A DNA stretch of 64,000 bases from Drouetiella hepatica Uher 2000/2452 (GCA_019359505.1 JAHHHD010000022.1:1-64000); one strand, 5' to 3'; positions 26,243-35,256 are shown, counted from the first letter of the stretch. Numbers and translations are program-made. The notes: generated from the letters alone by a model not told the origin.

Positions 26243-27154
26243 TTGAATTCATCGAAGCCTCCTGGCTGGCAAATCGCCGCAGTTCTGACCATAGGCGTAC
26301 TTTCTGTCTCAACGGCTGCTATTTTTATTCGATTGGCGCTGGCTGACTCTGGCAGTCAGGGTGTGGGCTTTAGCCTAGTGTTGGCTGCCTCTCGTTTGAC
26401 GATCGCTTCCCTTTGCCTCATCCCGGCGTGGCGCAGTTTCCGTTCTGCACAGTTTCAGCCGAGCGCTCTCTACTACTCGGCGGCGGCAGGTCTGTTTCTA
26501 GCAATTCATTTCGCTTGCTGGATCACCTCTCTGTCCTACACTTCGATCGCCGCTTCTACTGCACTCGTCACCACCAATCCGGTTTGGGTGGCGCTGTGGT
26601 CGTGGCTTTGGTTTCGAGAAAAGCCCAGTTCTCTGACATTGGGGGGAATTGCGATCGCGCTATTGGGCAGTGTCGTGGTAGCCATTGGCGATGCGGGAGA
26701 TGGGTTTGTCGGGAGTCATCCGCTGTTGGGAAATTCCCTGGCGCTGATTGGCTCTTGGGCGGTCAGCCTGTATTTTTTGTTGGGGCGATCGGCACAGCGG
26801 CGTGGCTTGGGCATTAGTAGCCATGTGGTGCTGACCTACACAACGGCCGCCCTAGTGCTGCTGCCGCTGCCATTTTTATTTGGCTCAAGCTACAGCGGCT
26901 ATCCTATCTCTGTCTATGGCTGGATCGTGCTAATGGCAGTCTTTCCTCAGCTGATCGGCCACACAAGCTTCAATTGGGCAGTGCGCTGGGTTTCGCCCAC
27001 TCTTGTCACCCTCACTATTCTGGCAGAACCCGTTGGCTCCAGTATTCTGGGAGCGATCGTTTTTCGTGAAAATCCGGGTGTAGTGGTAATTGCGGGTGCG
27101 GTGGTGATTGTTGCCGGGGTGGCGATCGCTGCCCTAGGAACAAGAGAAGCCTGA
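26243..27154 (+). CDS. DMT-superfamily (EamA) transporter
   Basis: A 303-residue membrane protein with about ten hydrophobic helices in two EamA halves (PF00892); the first half contains STAAIFIRLALADSGSQGVG and TSIAASTALVTTNPVWVALW, the second HTSFNWAVRWVSPTLVTLTI. Family members export amino acids or other metabolites; the substrate is unknown. The TTG at 26243, with AAAGG just upstream, gives the full first helix. It lies 6 bases after ftsZ and probably shares its transcript, though a functional link is not evident. It is convergent with the kinase gene. Confidence 0.88.
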   Translation: MNSSKPPGWQIAAVLTIGVLSVSTAAIFIRLALADSGSQGVGFSLVLAASRLTIASLCLIPAWRSFRSAQFQPSALYYSAAAGLFLAIHFACWITSLSYTSIAASTALVTTNPVWVALWSWLWFREKPSSLTLGGIAIALLGSVVVAIGDAGDGFVGSHPLLGNSLALIGSWAVSLYFLLGRSAQRRGLGISSHVVLTYTTAALVLLPLPFLFGSSYSGYPISVYGWIVLMAVFPQLIGHTSFNWAVRWVSPTLVTLTILAEPVGSSILGAIVFRENPGVVVIAGAVVIVAGVAIAALGTREA

Positions 27155-27186
27155 CTAATCTCTTGCCAAAATCCAAAGCCGCCGCC

Positions 27187-28719
27187 TCACCGTCTACGCT
27201 GCTCTGCCTCATATTCTCGACGGAGTTGATTGGGCAACAGCGACGGATTGGGTCTGTTGGAATTAGAGTTTCTGGGTCTTGACTCTTCACCAGAGTCGTC
27301 GTCAGAGCTGTCGTCAGAGTCCTCACCAGCGTCGTCACCGTTTTGCGGCAAGCTATCTTGCGGCAAGCCATCTTGCGGCAAGATGGGCGAACCGGAAGGA
27401 AACTCCCAGCTAGGTGTAGGGGAGAGCGTTGCGGATGGTTCGGGAGAAGGCGTTGCCGAGGGCGTCAGTGAGGGCGTAACGGTCGAGGAGGGGGGAATTG
27501 GCTCCAGATTTATAGTCTCTGAAGGGGAAGACTGTCCCGATGTTTCAGTAGGCAGCGGGGTATCTAGGGGAATAACTTGCTGAGAGTTCAGTAAAAGATT
27601 GCCAACGGCAGCAACGGCAATCCCGGCGATCGCGGCTAGTCCCAGCACAATCCCTATCCATCCTGATCTCCGCTTTTCAGGTAAAACAGGAGCAGTTTCT
27701 ACGGCAGACATGGGGCTATATCGGGATACAGGCTGGGGTGTGATTTGAGGGAGAGGCTGGGGTACAGGCTGAGGTGTGGATTGAGGTACAGATTGAGGTG
27801 CAGCTCGCGGAACATAGCGAGGACTAACCGCCACAGTTGCCATTGTGGAAGGATTAGGATCGATCGCCCCATAGGGCGCTGATGCTGCTAATCCATTGAT
27901 CGAATTACCGGGCAGTAGCGCCAGCCATTCGGCAACCGTGCCCGGACGATGACGCACCTCGATCGCCATACCGCGCAGCACCGCCTGATTGGTGGCTGCG
28001 CTCAGGTAAGGCTGAAGGTCGCGGGGAGAGATCAGGGGCTGACGATCGCGCAAGATCGACGCAGCGGGCACCTGAGCCGTCAAGAGCGCATAGAGAGTTG
28101 CTGCCAGTCCATAAACATCGGTGGCAGGAGTACGTTTCTCTTGAGCAATGTACTGTTCGATCGGCGCATAGCCCACGGAAATCAGGCTGGTATGCGTTTG
28201 GGTCACTCCTGGCGTAAACTCGCGCGCAATGCCAAAGTCGATAAGCACGACTTCTTGGGTGCCCTGCCGCAGAATAATGTTTTGGGGCTTCACGTCGCGG
28301 TGCAGCAATCCGCTGTGGTGAACCACCTCCAGCGCGGCTCCAACCTGACGAATGTAGTGAATGGCGACGGCTTCGGAAAGAGGGCGCTCGGGAAACACAA
28401 GCTGCTCCAGCGTTTCTCCCGGAATGTAGTCCATCACCAGATAGGGCACATTGTCTTCAATGAAGAAGTCATTGACCCGCACAATGTTTTGATGCACACA
28501 CATTGCTAAGCGGCGAGCCTCGTCTCGAAACTGCTGCTCAAACTCTGCATACTGAGGGTTGTCTTGACTTGAGGGATTCAAAGTCTTGACAACCACCGTT
28601 TGCCCCAGATAGTGATGTACGGCTCTAAAGGTTATGCCAAAGCCACCCTGCCCCAAGGGTTGCTCTAGGGTATACTTGCCGCCCTGCAATGTTTTACCCA
28701 CCAGCGAATTCATAGCCAT
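27187..28719 (-). CDS. Serine/threonine protein kinase with one membrane span
   Basis: A 510-residue Hanks-type kinase. Domain at about residues 14-270: Gly loop LGQGGFG, Lys in VVVKTL, catalytic loop [14 protein letters not shown], and the activation segment ending VGYAPIEQY, the cyanobacterial SPK pattern. Residues 270-350 are a Pro/Gln-rich spacer ([20 protein letters not shown]), then a span at about 352-378. The extracytoplasmic tail is low-complexity ([18 protein letters not shown], then acidic Asp/Ser). The tail contains a 15-bp tandem repeat coding [15 protein letters not shown]. No extracellular sensor domain is recognisable. Confidence 0.9.
   Translation of the reverse strand: MAMNSLVGKTLQGGKYTLEQPLGQGGFGITFRAVHHYLGQTVVVKTLNPSSQDNPQYAEFEQQFRDEARRLAMCVHQNIVRVNDFFIEDNVPYLVMDYIPGETLEQLVFPERPLSEAVAIHYIRQVGAALEVVHHSGLLHRDVKPQNIILRQGTQEVVLIDFGIAREFTPGVTQTHTSLISVGYAPIEQYIAQEKRTPATDVYGLAATLYALLTAQVPAASILRDRQPLISPRDLQPYLSAATNQAVLRGMAIEVRHRPGTVAEWLALLPGNSINGLAASAPYGAIDPNPSTMATVAVSPRYVPRAAPQSVPQSTPQPVPQPLPQITPQPVSRYSPMSAVETAPVLPEKRRSGWIGIVLGLAAIAGIAVAAVGNLLLNSQQVIPLDTPLPTETSGQSSPSETINLEPIPPSSTVTPSLTPSATPSPEPSATLSPTPSWEFPSGSPILPQDGLPQDSLPQNGDDAGEDSDDSSDDDSGEESRPRNSNSNRPNPSLLPNQLRREYEAEQRRR
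27345..27389. repeat. 15-bp in-frame triplication in the kinase gene
   Basis: Three consecutive near-identical 15-bp units (TTGCGGCAAGCYATC type) encode repeated LPQ(D/N)(G/S) pentapeptides in the kinase tail. Confidence 0.85.
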
Positions 28720-29172
28720 TGATGCCTGTGTGAGACCCTACACTCTAAAATAATCCCTCTTGAGCCCCCATGTCTGTGGCTTAGGGACAGCCTGACCTGT
28801 GGCACGATCGCCCCAAGATAAAATTAGTCTGCCGATTAACGTTCTGTAGGGGGCGATCGCGGTAGAAGCGCGGCTTACACTCATAGGGTGAAAGGCTGCG
28901 ATCGCATTGTGAAAGCTTACAGTCGCATTGTCACTCCCTACAATCCTATTGCGATACCGTACAGAAGCAATGTGAGTCAATACAGTGCTTCTGCAAGCCA
29001 ATACAGTGCTTCTGCAAGCGGCTACAGAAGCACTGCAAGTCGATACAGTCGCATTGTGGCTCGTTACATTCAAAATGCTGACAGAGCGAAAGGGCTGGTT
29101 CACCCCACCCTGACCGACTTTATTCAGGACATTGCCAAGTTTTCTAGAGTTTACTCATCCAGGAGGCAGACT
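28720..29172. other. Intergenic interval with a nine-unit 21-bp array
   Basis: The interval lies between two minus-strand genes. Apart from the tandem array at 28894-29082, nothing is recognised. Open frames on both strands exist only because the repeat period is a multiple of three, so they are not accepted as genes. Confidence 0.6.
28894..29082 (+). repeat. Nine tandem 21-bp repeats (heptapeptide period)
   Basis: Nine units of exactly 21 bp fill 189 bp. Units 5 and 6 (CAATACAGTGCTTCTGCAAGC, written in full here as cAATACAGTGCTTCTGCAAG + C) are identical; the others are degenerate around NNNTACAGTCGCATTGT. Read on the plus strand the units give heptapeptides such as AYSRIVT, PYRSNVS, QYSASAS and RYSRIVA, with Tyr constant at position 2 in most. 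The frame on the other strand is also open. No spacers are present, so it is not a CRISPR array. Confidence 0.85.
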
Positions 29173-29646
29173 TTAGAGCTTTTTTGTCATGAATACGCTG
29201 TTGGGGTCGTCACTGTATTCGGCAAAGGGACTGCAATACTCAAACCCGTATCGCAGGTATAAAGCGCGTGCCGGAGCAAACTCAGGCAAAGCCCCCGTTT
29301 CTAAATACAGGCGATCGTAGCTTCGGCGTTTTGCTTCTTGGATAATGTGTTCAAGCACCTTTGAGGCAATACCCTTGCGCCGATGAGCTTTGGCGGTACG
29401 CATTGATTTGATTTCGCCCGATTTGATTTCGCCCGATTTAATTTCGCCTAGCTCCTTTAGCGCCCCACATCCGAGTAATTCATCGCCCTCCCAAACCGAC
29501 CAGAAAGTAATATGGGGCGATCGCAAAGCCTCTAAATCGAGAGCATGGACGCTTTCAGGCGGCGTAATCTCCTGCATATCTTCGAGATGCTCTTGGAGAA
29601 AATCAGCGATCGTTTTACCCGTCAAGTCATCTTCGCGAATCTGCAT
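29173..29646 (-). CDS. GNAT family N-acetyltransferase
   Basis: A 157-residue acetyltransferase: FWSVWEGDELLGCGALKEL (beta strands 2-4), acetyl-CoA loop HRRKGIASKVLEHIIQEAKR with the R/Q-x-x-G-x-A/G pattern (RRKGIA), then LYLETGALPEFAPARALYLR, and YGFEYC. The substrate is unknown. Between beta4 and the CoA loop it has GEIKS three times, where family members show it once, from a 15-bp duplication. ATG at 29646 with AGGAG ahead is preferred over GTG 29649. Confidence 0.9.
   Translation of the reverse strand: MQIREDDLTGKTIADFLQEHLEDMQEITPPESVHALDLEALRSPHITFWSVWEGDELLGCGALKELGEIKSGEIKSGEIKSMRTAKAHRRKGIASKVLEHIIQEAKRRSYDRLYLETGALPEFAPARALYLRYGFEYCSPFAEYSDDPNSVFMTKKL
29398..29448. repeat. 15-bp in-frame triplication in the GNAT gene
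   Basis: Three successive GATTTRATTTCGCCC units encode repeated GEIKS pentapeptides next to the acetyl-CoA site. Confidence 0.9.
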
Positions 29647-29727
29647 CACCGCATCTCCTTACCCTGGACAGAGAATGGTTCTCCATATCGATAGATTCTC
29701 CCTCTTCTTGCTGGCAATTTGGGCAAG

Positions 29728-30444
29728 ATGGGAGTAGATTCACTCTATTCCCTCTTTGGTTTGCCCATGTTGTTCCCCTCGTTCTTCCGCAGCTCCAAGA
29801 AGCTGCCGCCGACCGAAAAACGCACGGTGCTCAATGACGTAAGCTGGCAAAAATTTGAGACTTTGCTGGCAGAACTAGGCGAAGAGCGTCAAACCCGCCT
29901 CACCTACTTCCGAGGCAAGCTGGAATTGATGACCCCGATCGCCGCTCATGAGCGCTGCAATAAGCTGATCGAGTCGCTAGTGCTGATTTTGGCAGAAGAA
30001 TTACATCTCTCTGTGACTCATCTGCTTCCGGTGCTGTTAAAGTCTCCTCAGCTAGGCTGCGCCACCGAGCCAGACGCCTGCTATTACTTTCACAATGTTC
30101 CCTCAGTGCAGGGCAGAACCGAGCTGACTCTGCCCCGCGACCCATCCCCCGATTTGCTGATAGAAGTGGCGCTGACCAAAAGCAGTCTCGATAAGCTGCC
30201 GATCTACGCGACGCTAGGCATCCCGGAAATCTGGCGCTACATAACCGTGCCCAACGAAGACATTCTCAAGGGGACGCTGCTGATTTACGATCTGCAAGGC
30301 GATCGCTACATAGAGCAACGCGCCAGCCAGATCTTCCCGTTTCTCTCGGCAAGTCGGGCGCTGCAATTTTTGCAGGAGAGCGATTCTATGAGTCTGGCGA
30401 CTTCTATTCGCCTACTGCGATCGTGGATGAAAGATCAGGTTTAG
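29728..30444 (+). CDS. Uma2 family protein (DUF820, PD-(D/E)XK fold)
   Basis: The second Uma2/DUF820 protein of the window, about 238 residues. Core elements: LTYFRGKLELMTPIAAHER, TEPDACYYFHN, SPDLLIEVALTKSSLDKLPI and LGIPEIWRYI. The DLLIEV strand, with Asp and Glu, is the predicted nuclease site; its usual Lys position is not clear. The role of the family is unknown. Start uncertain among TTG 29719, ATG 29728 and ATG 29767. Its stop overlaps that of the convergent alcohol dehydrogenase gene (30441-30444). Confidence 0.85.
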   Translation: MGVDSLYSLFGLPMLFPSFFRSSKKLPPTEKRTVLNDVSWQKFETLLAELGEERQTRLTYFRGKLELMTPIAAHERCNKLIESLVLILAEELHLSVTHLLPVLLKSPQLGCATEPDACYYFHNVPSVQGRTELTLPRDPSPDLLIEVALTKSSLDKLPIYATLGIPEIWRYITVPNEDILKGTLLIYDLQGDRYIEQRASQIFPFLSASRALQFLQESDSMSLATSIRLLRSWMKDQV

Positions 30445-31487
30445 GGATAAATCAGGATCTTTAGCGTTTCTGGCGTAGGCGAAACCGCTTGCTCAACTGC
30501 TGCCGCCAAATCTTTGAGGGCATAGCGATCGCTCACCAAAGCATCCACGTCAATTTTTTTGTTGAAGACAATATCCGCCGCTAGAGACTGCACTTTGTAG
30601 GACGAACTGTAGCTGCCCATCAAATCGATCTCCCGTCGGTACAGGACATTAGGATTGATGGGAATTTCTAGCTCATCCGGAAATTCTGCAAAGAAGAGAA
30701 TTTTGCCGCCTTTGCGGGTGCAGCTCAGCGCCTGAAAAAACGCCTTGTCGCTAGGAACGGCGAGAATACTGGTATCGACTCCCATGCCTTTAGTCATCGC
30801 CTCAATTTTGGGCGTCAGCTCTGGGTCGCGGGCATCGAAAGCAGCATCGGCTCCAATGCTGAGGGCTTTCTCAATGCGGCTGGGGATCAAGTCAGTGGCG
30901 ATCGCTCTTGCCCCAAAATACTTCACCAGCATGATGAACATCAGTCCGATCGGTCCGGCACCCGTAATCAGAACCGTCTGTCCCGGCGCAATCTGGGCTT
31001 TTTTTACCGCCTTAAGGCAGCAGTTGGTTGGCTCCACAAAGCTGGCCTGCTCAAAGGTAATGCCGTCGGGAATGGGGATCAGTCCGCCGTTACGGACGAT
31101 GTGCCCTGGCACCTTGACATAGTCGGCAAAGCCGCCGCCGCTAGGGGTGAATCCGGCAGTCGTTGTCACGTTCTTGTAGACATCGCACATGGAGTAGTTT
31201 TCGTGCAGGCAATAGTCGCAGTGCATACAGGGAATGTGGTGCATGACGACAACGCGCTGCCCCACCTGCCACTTCTGCACCTCTGAACCAATGGCGGCGA
31301 TCGTTCCTGCGGTTTCATGTCCAAAAATACGGGGCGGCTCATAGAGCGGATAGCGAATCTTTTTGATGTCTGACTGACACAGCCCTACAACCTGCACCTG
31401 CACCAACACCTCATCGGCGGCTAGCTCCGGCACCGGAATTTCTTCATAGCTCAGCTGATTCACGCCCCTAAACACCTGTGCTTTCAT
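30441..31487 (-). CDS. Zinc-dependent alcohol dehydrogenase (MDR, sorbitol-dehydrogenase-like)
   Basis: A 348-residue soluble NAD(P)-dependent dehydrogenase. The catalytic zinc site starts with VVGLCQSDIKKI (Cys) and GHETAGTIAAIG (His-Glu). The structural zinc loop is CMHCDYCLHENYSMC, four Cys in the classic spacing. The Rossmann motif is VLITGAGPIGLM, followed by the acidic Asp of IATDLIPSR, which favours NAD. It is closest to polyol and threonine dehydrogenases; the substrate is not predicted. Upstream of its start lies fold-back repeat copy D and a long hairpin. Confidence 0.92.
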   Translation of the reverse strand: MKAQVFRGVNQLSYEEIPVPELAADEVLVQVQVVGLCQSDIKKIRYPLYEPPRIFGHETAGTIAAIGSEVQKWQVGQRVVVMHHIPCMHCDYCLHENYSMCDVYKNVTTTAGFTPSGGGFADYVKVPGHIVRNGGLIPIPDGITFEQASFVEPTNCCLKAVKKAQIAPGQTVLITGAGPIGLMFIMLVKYFGARAIATDLIPSRIEKALSIGADAAFDARDPELTPKIEAMTKGMGVDTSILAVPSDKAFFQALSCTRKGGKILFFAEFPDELEIPINPNVLYRREIDLMGSYSSSYKVQSLAADIVFNKKIDVDALVSDRYALKDLAAAVEQAVSPTPETLKILIYP

Positions 31488-31655
31488 GCTTCTTTCCTGC
31501 TAATTCTCTGCTTCTGGCATCCACCGTATCATCTCTCAGAATCAGTCCTCAGAATCATCCTCTGTTCCTGCAATGCAGGCAGTAATTCTTATTTTGAAAC
31601 GAAGCATGAGAAAGCCCCCCCACAATAGATCCTAAGAACTGCTGGCAGTGTAGGT

Positions 31656-31750
31656 TATGGCAACCGCCAAGGCGGTTAGGACGAGGACATTTTGGGTGGG
31701 GCGCTTTGCGCCCCACCCAAAATGTCCTAAGCAAACTGGCAATAGCTATA
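31656..31750 (+). repeat. 95-bp fold-back repeat, copy D
   Basis: The copy closest to the consensus: TATGGCAACCGCCAAGGCGG, GTTAGGACGAGGACATTTTG, centre GGTGGGGCGC-TTT-GCGCCCCACC, CAAAATGTCCTAAGCAAACT, end GGCAATAGCTATA. Other copies are at 4853, 23174 and 24392. Confidence 0.9.
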
Positions 31751-31804
31751 GTTCTTTGAAAGCAAGACCAGAACGTGCGATCGTTGGCGTTGCTGATCTC
31801 TGGA

Positions 31805-31857
31805 ATGTTTTTGGGTTGGAGAGGGACATGGAGTACCCCTCTCCAACCCAAAAACAT
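31805..31857. repeat. Perfect 21-bp hairpin upstream of purC
   Basis: Arms 31805-31825 (ATGTTTTTGGGTTGGAGAGG plus G) and 31837-31857 are exact reverse complements around an 11-base loop (ACATGGAGTAC). It ends 75 bases before the purC start codon, so if transcribed it would form a leader hairpin. Confidence 0.85.
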
Positions 31858-31932
31858 CCCTCTACTAAGCAATGTGCGATCGTTTAAGATGATTAGGCTT
31901 AATCTACAAGCTCCATCTACAGCCCCTCTGCC

Positions 31933-32679
31933 ATGTCTGCTGCCACGCCTGCTGGTCAAAAAATCTACGAAGGAAAAGCCAAGATCCTTTACACAACGGA
32001 AGATCCTGACGTTCTGTTAACGCACTTCAAAGACGATGCTACTGCCTTTAATGCCCAAAAGCGAGGCAGCATTGTCGGCAAAGGGCAAATGAACTGCGCC
32101 ATTTCCACCCATTTGTTTCAGCTCTTAGAAGCCGAGGGCGTTGCCACCCACTGGCTCGACTCTCCTAGCGCTAATGAAATGCGGGTGCGTACCGTAAAAA
32201 TCTTGCCGCTAGAAGTGGTTGTCAGGAACATTGTTGCGGGTAGCCTCTGTCAACAGACAGGTCTGGCGCTCGGAACGGTCTTGAAACAGCCGCTCGTAGA
32301 GTTCTATTACAAGAACGATGCTCTGGGAGATCCTCTGCTGACTCGCGATCGCCTCTTTCTTCTGGAACTGGCAACCCCAGCGCAAGTCGAGCAGCTGCAA
32401 ATCGCAGCCTTGAAAATTAACCAGATTCTTTCGGGTTTCTTTGAAAGATGTGGCATCACGCTTGTAGACTTCAAGCTGGAGTTTGGAATAGATACTCAAA
32501 ACCGTCTGCTGCTGGCAGACGAGATTAGCCCAGATACCTGTAGACTATGGAACCAAGGGGATTCAGACCCGACTCAGCGGGTGATGGATAAAGATCGCTT
32601 TCGGCATGACTTGGGCAACGTGGAAGCAGCCTATCAACAGGTGCTAGAAAGAGTTCTGGCACAGTCGATCGAAAAATAG
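31933..32679 (+). CDS. purC: Phosphoribosylaminoimidazole-succinocarboxamide synthase
   Basis: SAICAR synthase: joins CAIR and aspartate with ATP in purine synthesis, in the cytosol. The 248 residues include the N-terminal ATP-binding strand region (YEGKAKILYTTEDPDVLLTH), KDDATAFN, the CAIR-site region EVVVRNIVAGSLC and the signature LLLADEISPDTCRLW. The length is usual for the single-domain enzyme. The next gene, omp85, begins about 165 bases downstream. ATG start MSAATPAGQKIYEGK. Confidence 0.96.
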   Translation: MSAATPAGQKIYEGKAKILYTTEDPDVLLTHFKDDATAFNAQKRGSIVGKGQMNCAISTHLFQLLEAEGVATHWLDSPSANEMRVRTVKILPLEVVVRNIVAGSLCQQTGLALGTVLKQPLVEFYYKNDALGDPLLTRDRLFLLELATPAQVEQLQIAALKINQILSGFFERCGITLVDFKLEFGIDTQNRLLLADEISPDTCRLWNQGDSDPTQRVMDKDRFRHDLGNVEAAYQQVLERVLAQSIEK

Positions 32680-32843
32680 GTGCAGCCAATGCTGTAAAAT
32701 TGCTCCGTTCACCTGGGATGATTCTGGGAGCATTGACCCATAGCCATCTGGAATGCCCTCAATGTTGTTTCCTGGTCTGCTCGGTTCTCTCTGGCATTGA
32801 CAGATTACAGACAGATTACAGACAGATCACATGGTGTGTGGAC

Positions 32844-35237
32844 GTGCAAAACAATCTAAACAGTATGCGTTTTTCCCCCGTTTTATTCGCAGTTCTCACT
32901 GCATCCACAGCGATCGGTCTGGTTTACCCAACCGAGGCAAAAGCCTCTGATGCCCTAGAGCAAAGTGGCAGTGCTGTCAGTAATTTAGAGGTTGCAAAAA
33001 ATTCCGGTCTTTCGCTTCAGGAAAATCTTGAGGAAGTAGACCTCACGGCTTCTCCCACAACCGATCTGCTGAGTGCGGGACATTCAGCACCGACGGTCAG
33101 TGCGCCAGACCGTGCTGCTGTAGAGTTCTTTGCACGTCCGCAAGCTACGGCAATCCGCCCATCTGATAGCGCCGCTTCACCACAAGTTGCGGCTTCAGCG
33201 GCTCAGCAGTTGGCTCAGTCCACAGTGCCTTTGCCAGAGCTACCTGCGGAACCTACTACGCCTTCCGCAGAACCTACCGTGCCACCTGTGGAACCCACCA
33301 CGCCTTCCGCAGAGCCTGCCACGCCTTCTACGGTGCCAGCGCCTGCGACTCCAGGCGCTACGCCTCCCGCAAGCTCTAGCCAGCCAGAAGCCCGTGTTTT
33401 GGTTGCCGAGGTGGCAGTGTCGGGTACAGAGGGAGATCTGCTCGATCGCGTCTACAACGCCATTCGCACTCAGCCCGGACGAACCACGACGCGATCGCAG
33501 CTCCAAGAAGACATTAATGCCGTCTTTGCAACTGGATATTTTGCCAACGTTCGAGCAGTGCCAGAAGACACGCCGCTTGGGGTCAGAATTACCTTTGAGG
33601 TGCAGCCAAACCCGGTGCTACAGTCGGTGCGTTTGCAAGACAGCGTTGTGCAAACCATTACCTATGAGAATCAAGAGGTGCCGCTCCAGCAAGCCGTAGA
33701 CGGAATTTTTGGCGCACAATATGGCAATATTCTCAATCTGAATGATTTTCAGGACGGCGTAGAGCAGCTCAACAAGCTCTATCAGGACAATGGCTATGTG
33801 CTGGCGCAGATTGTTGGCGCACCCCAGGTTTCGCCAGATGGCACCGCCACGCTAGAAGTTGCTGAGGGCATCATTGAGGATATTCAAATTCGGTTCCTCG
33901 ATCGAGACGGCAACGCCACAGACGATGATGGCAACCCGATTGAGGGCAAAACCAGGGACTTCATTATCACCCGCGAGTTTGATTCTGAGCCTGGGGATGT
34001 TTTCAACCAGAGTCGTATTCAAGCTGACCTGCAACGGGCTTTTGGGCTAGGTATCTTTGAAGACTTGCAGGTGGCGCTGAACCCCGGTGAAGACCCCCGC
34101 AAGGTGAATGTGGTGGTGAATGTCACTGAGCGACGCTCAGGCAGCATCGGAGCTAGTTTGGGAGTCAGCTCGGCAGATGGAGTCTTTGGAGCCGTAAGCT
34201 TGCAGGAGCAGAACCTAGGGGGGAACAATCAAACCCTCAGCGCCGAAGTGCAGGCAGGTCTACGCAGCAGTCTACAGTTTGACGCAAGCTTCACCGATCC
34301 CTGGATTGCAGGCGATCCCAATCGCACGTCTTACACCGTGAATGCCTTCGGTCGTCAGTCGATTTCGCTGGTGTTTGACGGGGGCGAAAACGAGGTTAGG
34401 CTGCCGGACAATGACGATGACGACGATGATGACGATGATGAAGGCGATCGGCCACGGGTTTACCGTTTCGGGGGTGGCGTTAGCTTTTCTCGCCCACTCG
34501 ATGGCGGCTGGCGTGCCTCGCTAGGTCTGCAATACCAAAATGTCTCGATTCGAGATGCTGATGGTGATATTAGTCCTAGAGATGAGTTGGGTAATTTGCT
34601 CAGCTTTAACAGTTCTGGAACCGATAATATTCTCTCGATTCAAGCTTCAGCCGTGCGCGATCGCCGTAATAGCGCTACCCAAACGACGAGCGGTTCTCTC
34701 CTGCGGTTCAGTGACGAGCAAACGATTCCGATTGACGGCATTACCTTTAATCGAATTCGCGGCAGCTACAGCTACTTTATTCCGGTCAGGCTAACGCAGA
34801 TTTCGCCCGACTGCCGCAAAGAAGATCGGTTACCCACCGACTGTCCTGAAACGCTGGCTTTCAACGTTCAGGGAGGCACGATTCTTGGAGACCTGCCACC
34901 CTACGAAGCCTTCTCGCTGGGGGGAACAGACTCTGTTCGGGGCTACCAATCGGGAGAGTTGGGCAGCGGACGCAGCTTTGTGATCGCCACGGCAGAATAT
35001 CGCTTCCCCATCTTTTCGATCGTTGGCGGAGCTTTGTTTGTGGATGCCGGAACAGATCTGGGCACTGCAAGTGATGTTCCTGGCAACCCAGCCGGAGTTC
35101 GCGATAAACCTGGCAGCGGCTTTGGCTATGGCATTGGGATACGCATTCGATCGCCGATCGGTCAAATTCGGGTAGACTATGCCATCAACGACCAGGGCGA
35201 CAATGAGATTCACTTTGGCATCGGGGAGCGGTTTTAG
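32844..35237 (+). CDS. Omp85 family outer-membrane assembly protein (BamA/Toc75-like)
   Basis: A roughly 797-residue outer-membrane protein. After a signal peptide (MRFSPVLFAVLTASTAIGLV, cut near PTEAKA) comes a long Pro/Thr/Glu-rich linker (TPSAEPTVPPVEPTTPSAEP), then three POTRA domains, the cyanobacterial/plastid number (from VLVAEVAVSGTEGD), and a C-terminal 16-strand barrel. The L6 loop motif VRGYQ (SLGGTDSVRGYQSGELGSGR) is present, and the protein ends in Phe (HFGIGERF). A barrel loop holds a run of nine Asp residues. It inserts and folds outer-membrane proteins. Start uncertain: GTG 32844 or ATG 32865; the open frame back to 32700 is unlikely. The lpxC gene follows after 19 bases. Confidence 0.94.
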   Translation: MQNNLNSMRFSPVLFAVLTASTAIGLVYPTEAKASDALEQSGSAVSNLEVAKNSGLSLQENLEEVDLTASPTTDLLSAGHSAPTVSAPDRAAVEFFARPQATAIRPSDSAASPQVAASAAQQLAQSTVPLPELPAEPTTPSAEPTVPPVEPTTPSAEPATPSTVPAPATPGATPPASSSQPEARVLVAEVAVSGTEGDLLDRVYNAIRTQPGRTTTRSQLQEDINAVFATGYFANVRAVPEDTPLGVRITFEVQPNPVLQSVRLQDSVVQTITYENQEVPLQQAVDGIFGAQYGNILNLNDFQDGVEQLNKLYQDNGYVLAQIVGAPQVSPDGTATLEVAEGIIEDIQIRFLDRDGNATDDDGNPIEGKTRDFIITREFDSEPGDVFNQSRIQADLQRAFGLGIFEDLQVALNPGEDPRKVNVVVNVTERRSGSIGASLGVSSADGVFGAVSLQEQNLGGNNQTLSAEVQAGLRSSLQFDASFTDPWIAGDPNRTSYTVNAFGRQSISLVFDGGENEVRLPDNDDDDDDDDDEGDRPRVYRFGGGVSFSRPLDGGWRASLGLQYQNVSIRDADGDISPRDELGNLLSFNSSGTDNILSIQASAVRDRRNSATQTTSGSLLRFSDEQTIPIDGITFNRIRGSYSYFIPVRLTQISPDCRKEDRLPTDCPETLAFNVQGGTILGDLPPYEAFSLGGTDSVRGYQSGELGSGRSFVIATAEYRFPIFSIVGGALFVDAGTDLGTASDVPGNPAGVRDKPGSGFGYGIGIRIRSPIGQIRVDYAINDQGDNEIHFGIGERF

Positions 35238-35256
35238 GATGCGCGAGGAGCAATAG

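Larger units (their letters stand above)
31488..31932. other. Divergent interval between alcohol dehydrogenase and purC
   Basis: A 445-base gap without a gene. It contains fold-back copy D and, 55 bases later, a perfect 21-bp hairpin. The purC promoter must lie within or after these elements. Confidence 0.65.

Noticed and set aside
27949-28509. 186-residue frame opposite the kinase
   Set aside because: Antisense to the conserved kinase domain; no independent support.
28894-29082. Array as a possible CRISPR
   Set aside because: Units are contiguous with no spacers and of varying sequence, and no cas gene is nearby.
28738-29103. Minus-strand open frame through the same array
   Set aside because: Same reason: period-driven openness on the opposite strand, and no similarity beyond the repeat.
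28888-29262. Plus-strand open frame containing the heptapeptide array
   Set aside because: It is open mainly because the repeat period is a multiple of three, and its 3' part runs antisense through the GNAT gene. Start and ribosome site are weak.
33130-33699. 189-residue alternate plus frame inside omp85
   Set aside because: Shadow of the Pro/Thr/Glu linker of Omp85, which has strong family evidence in its own frame.
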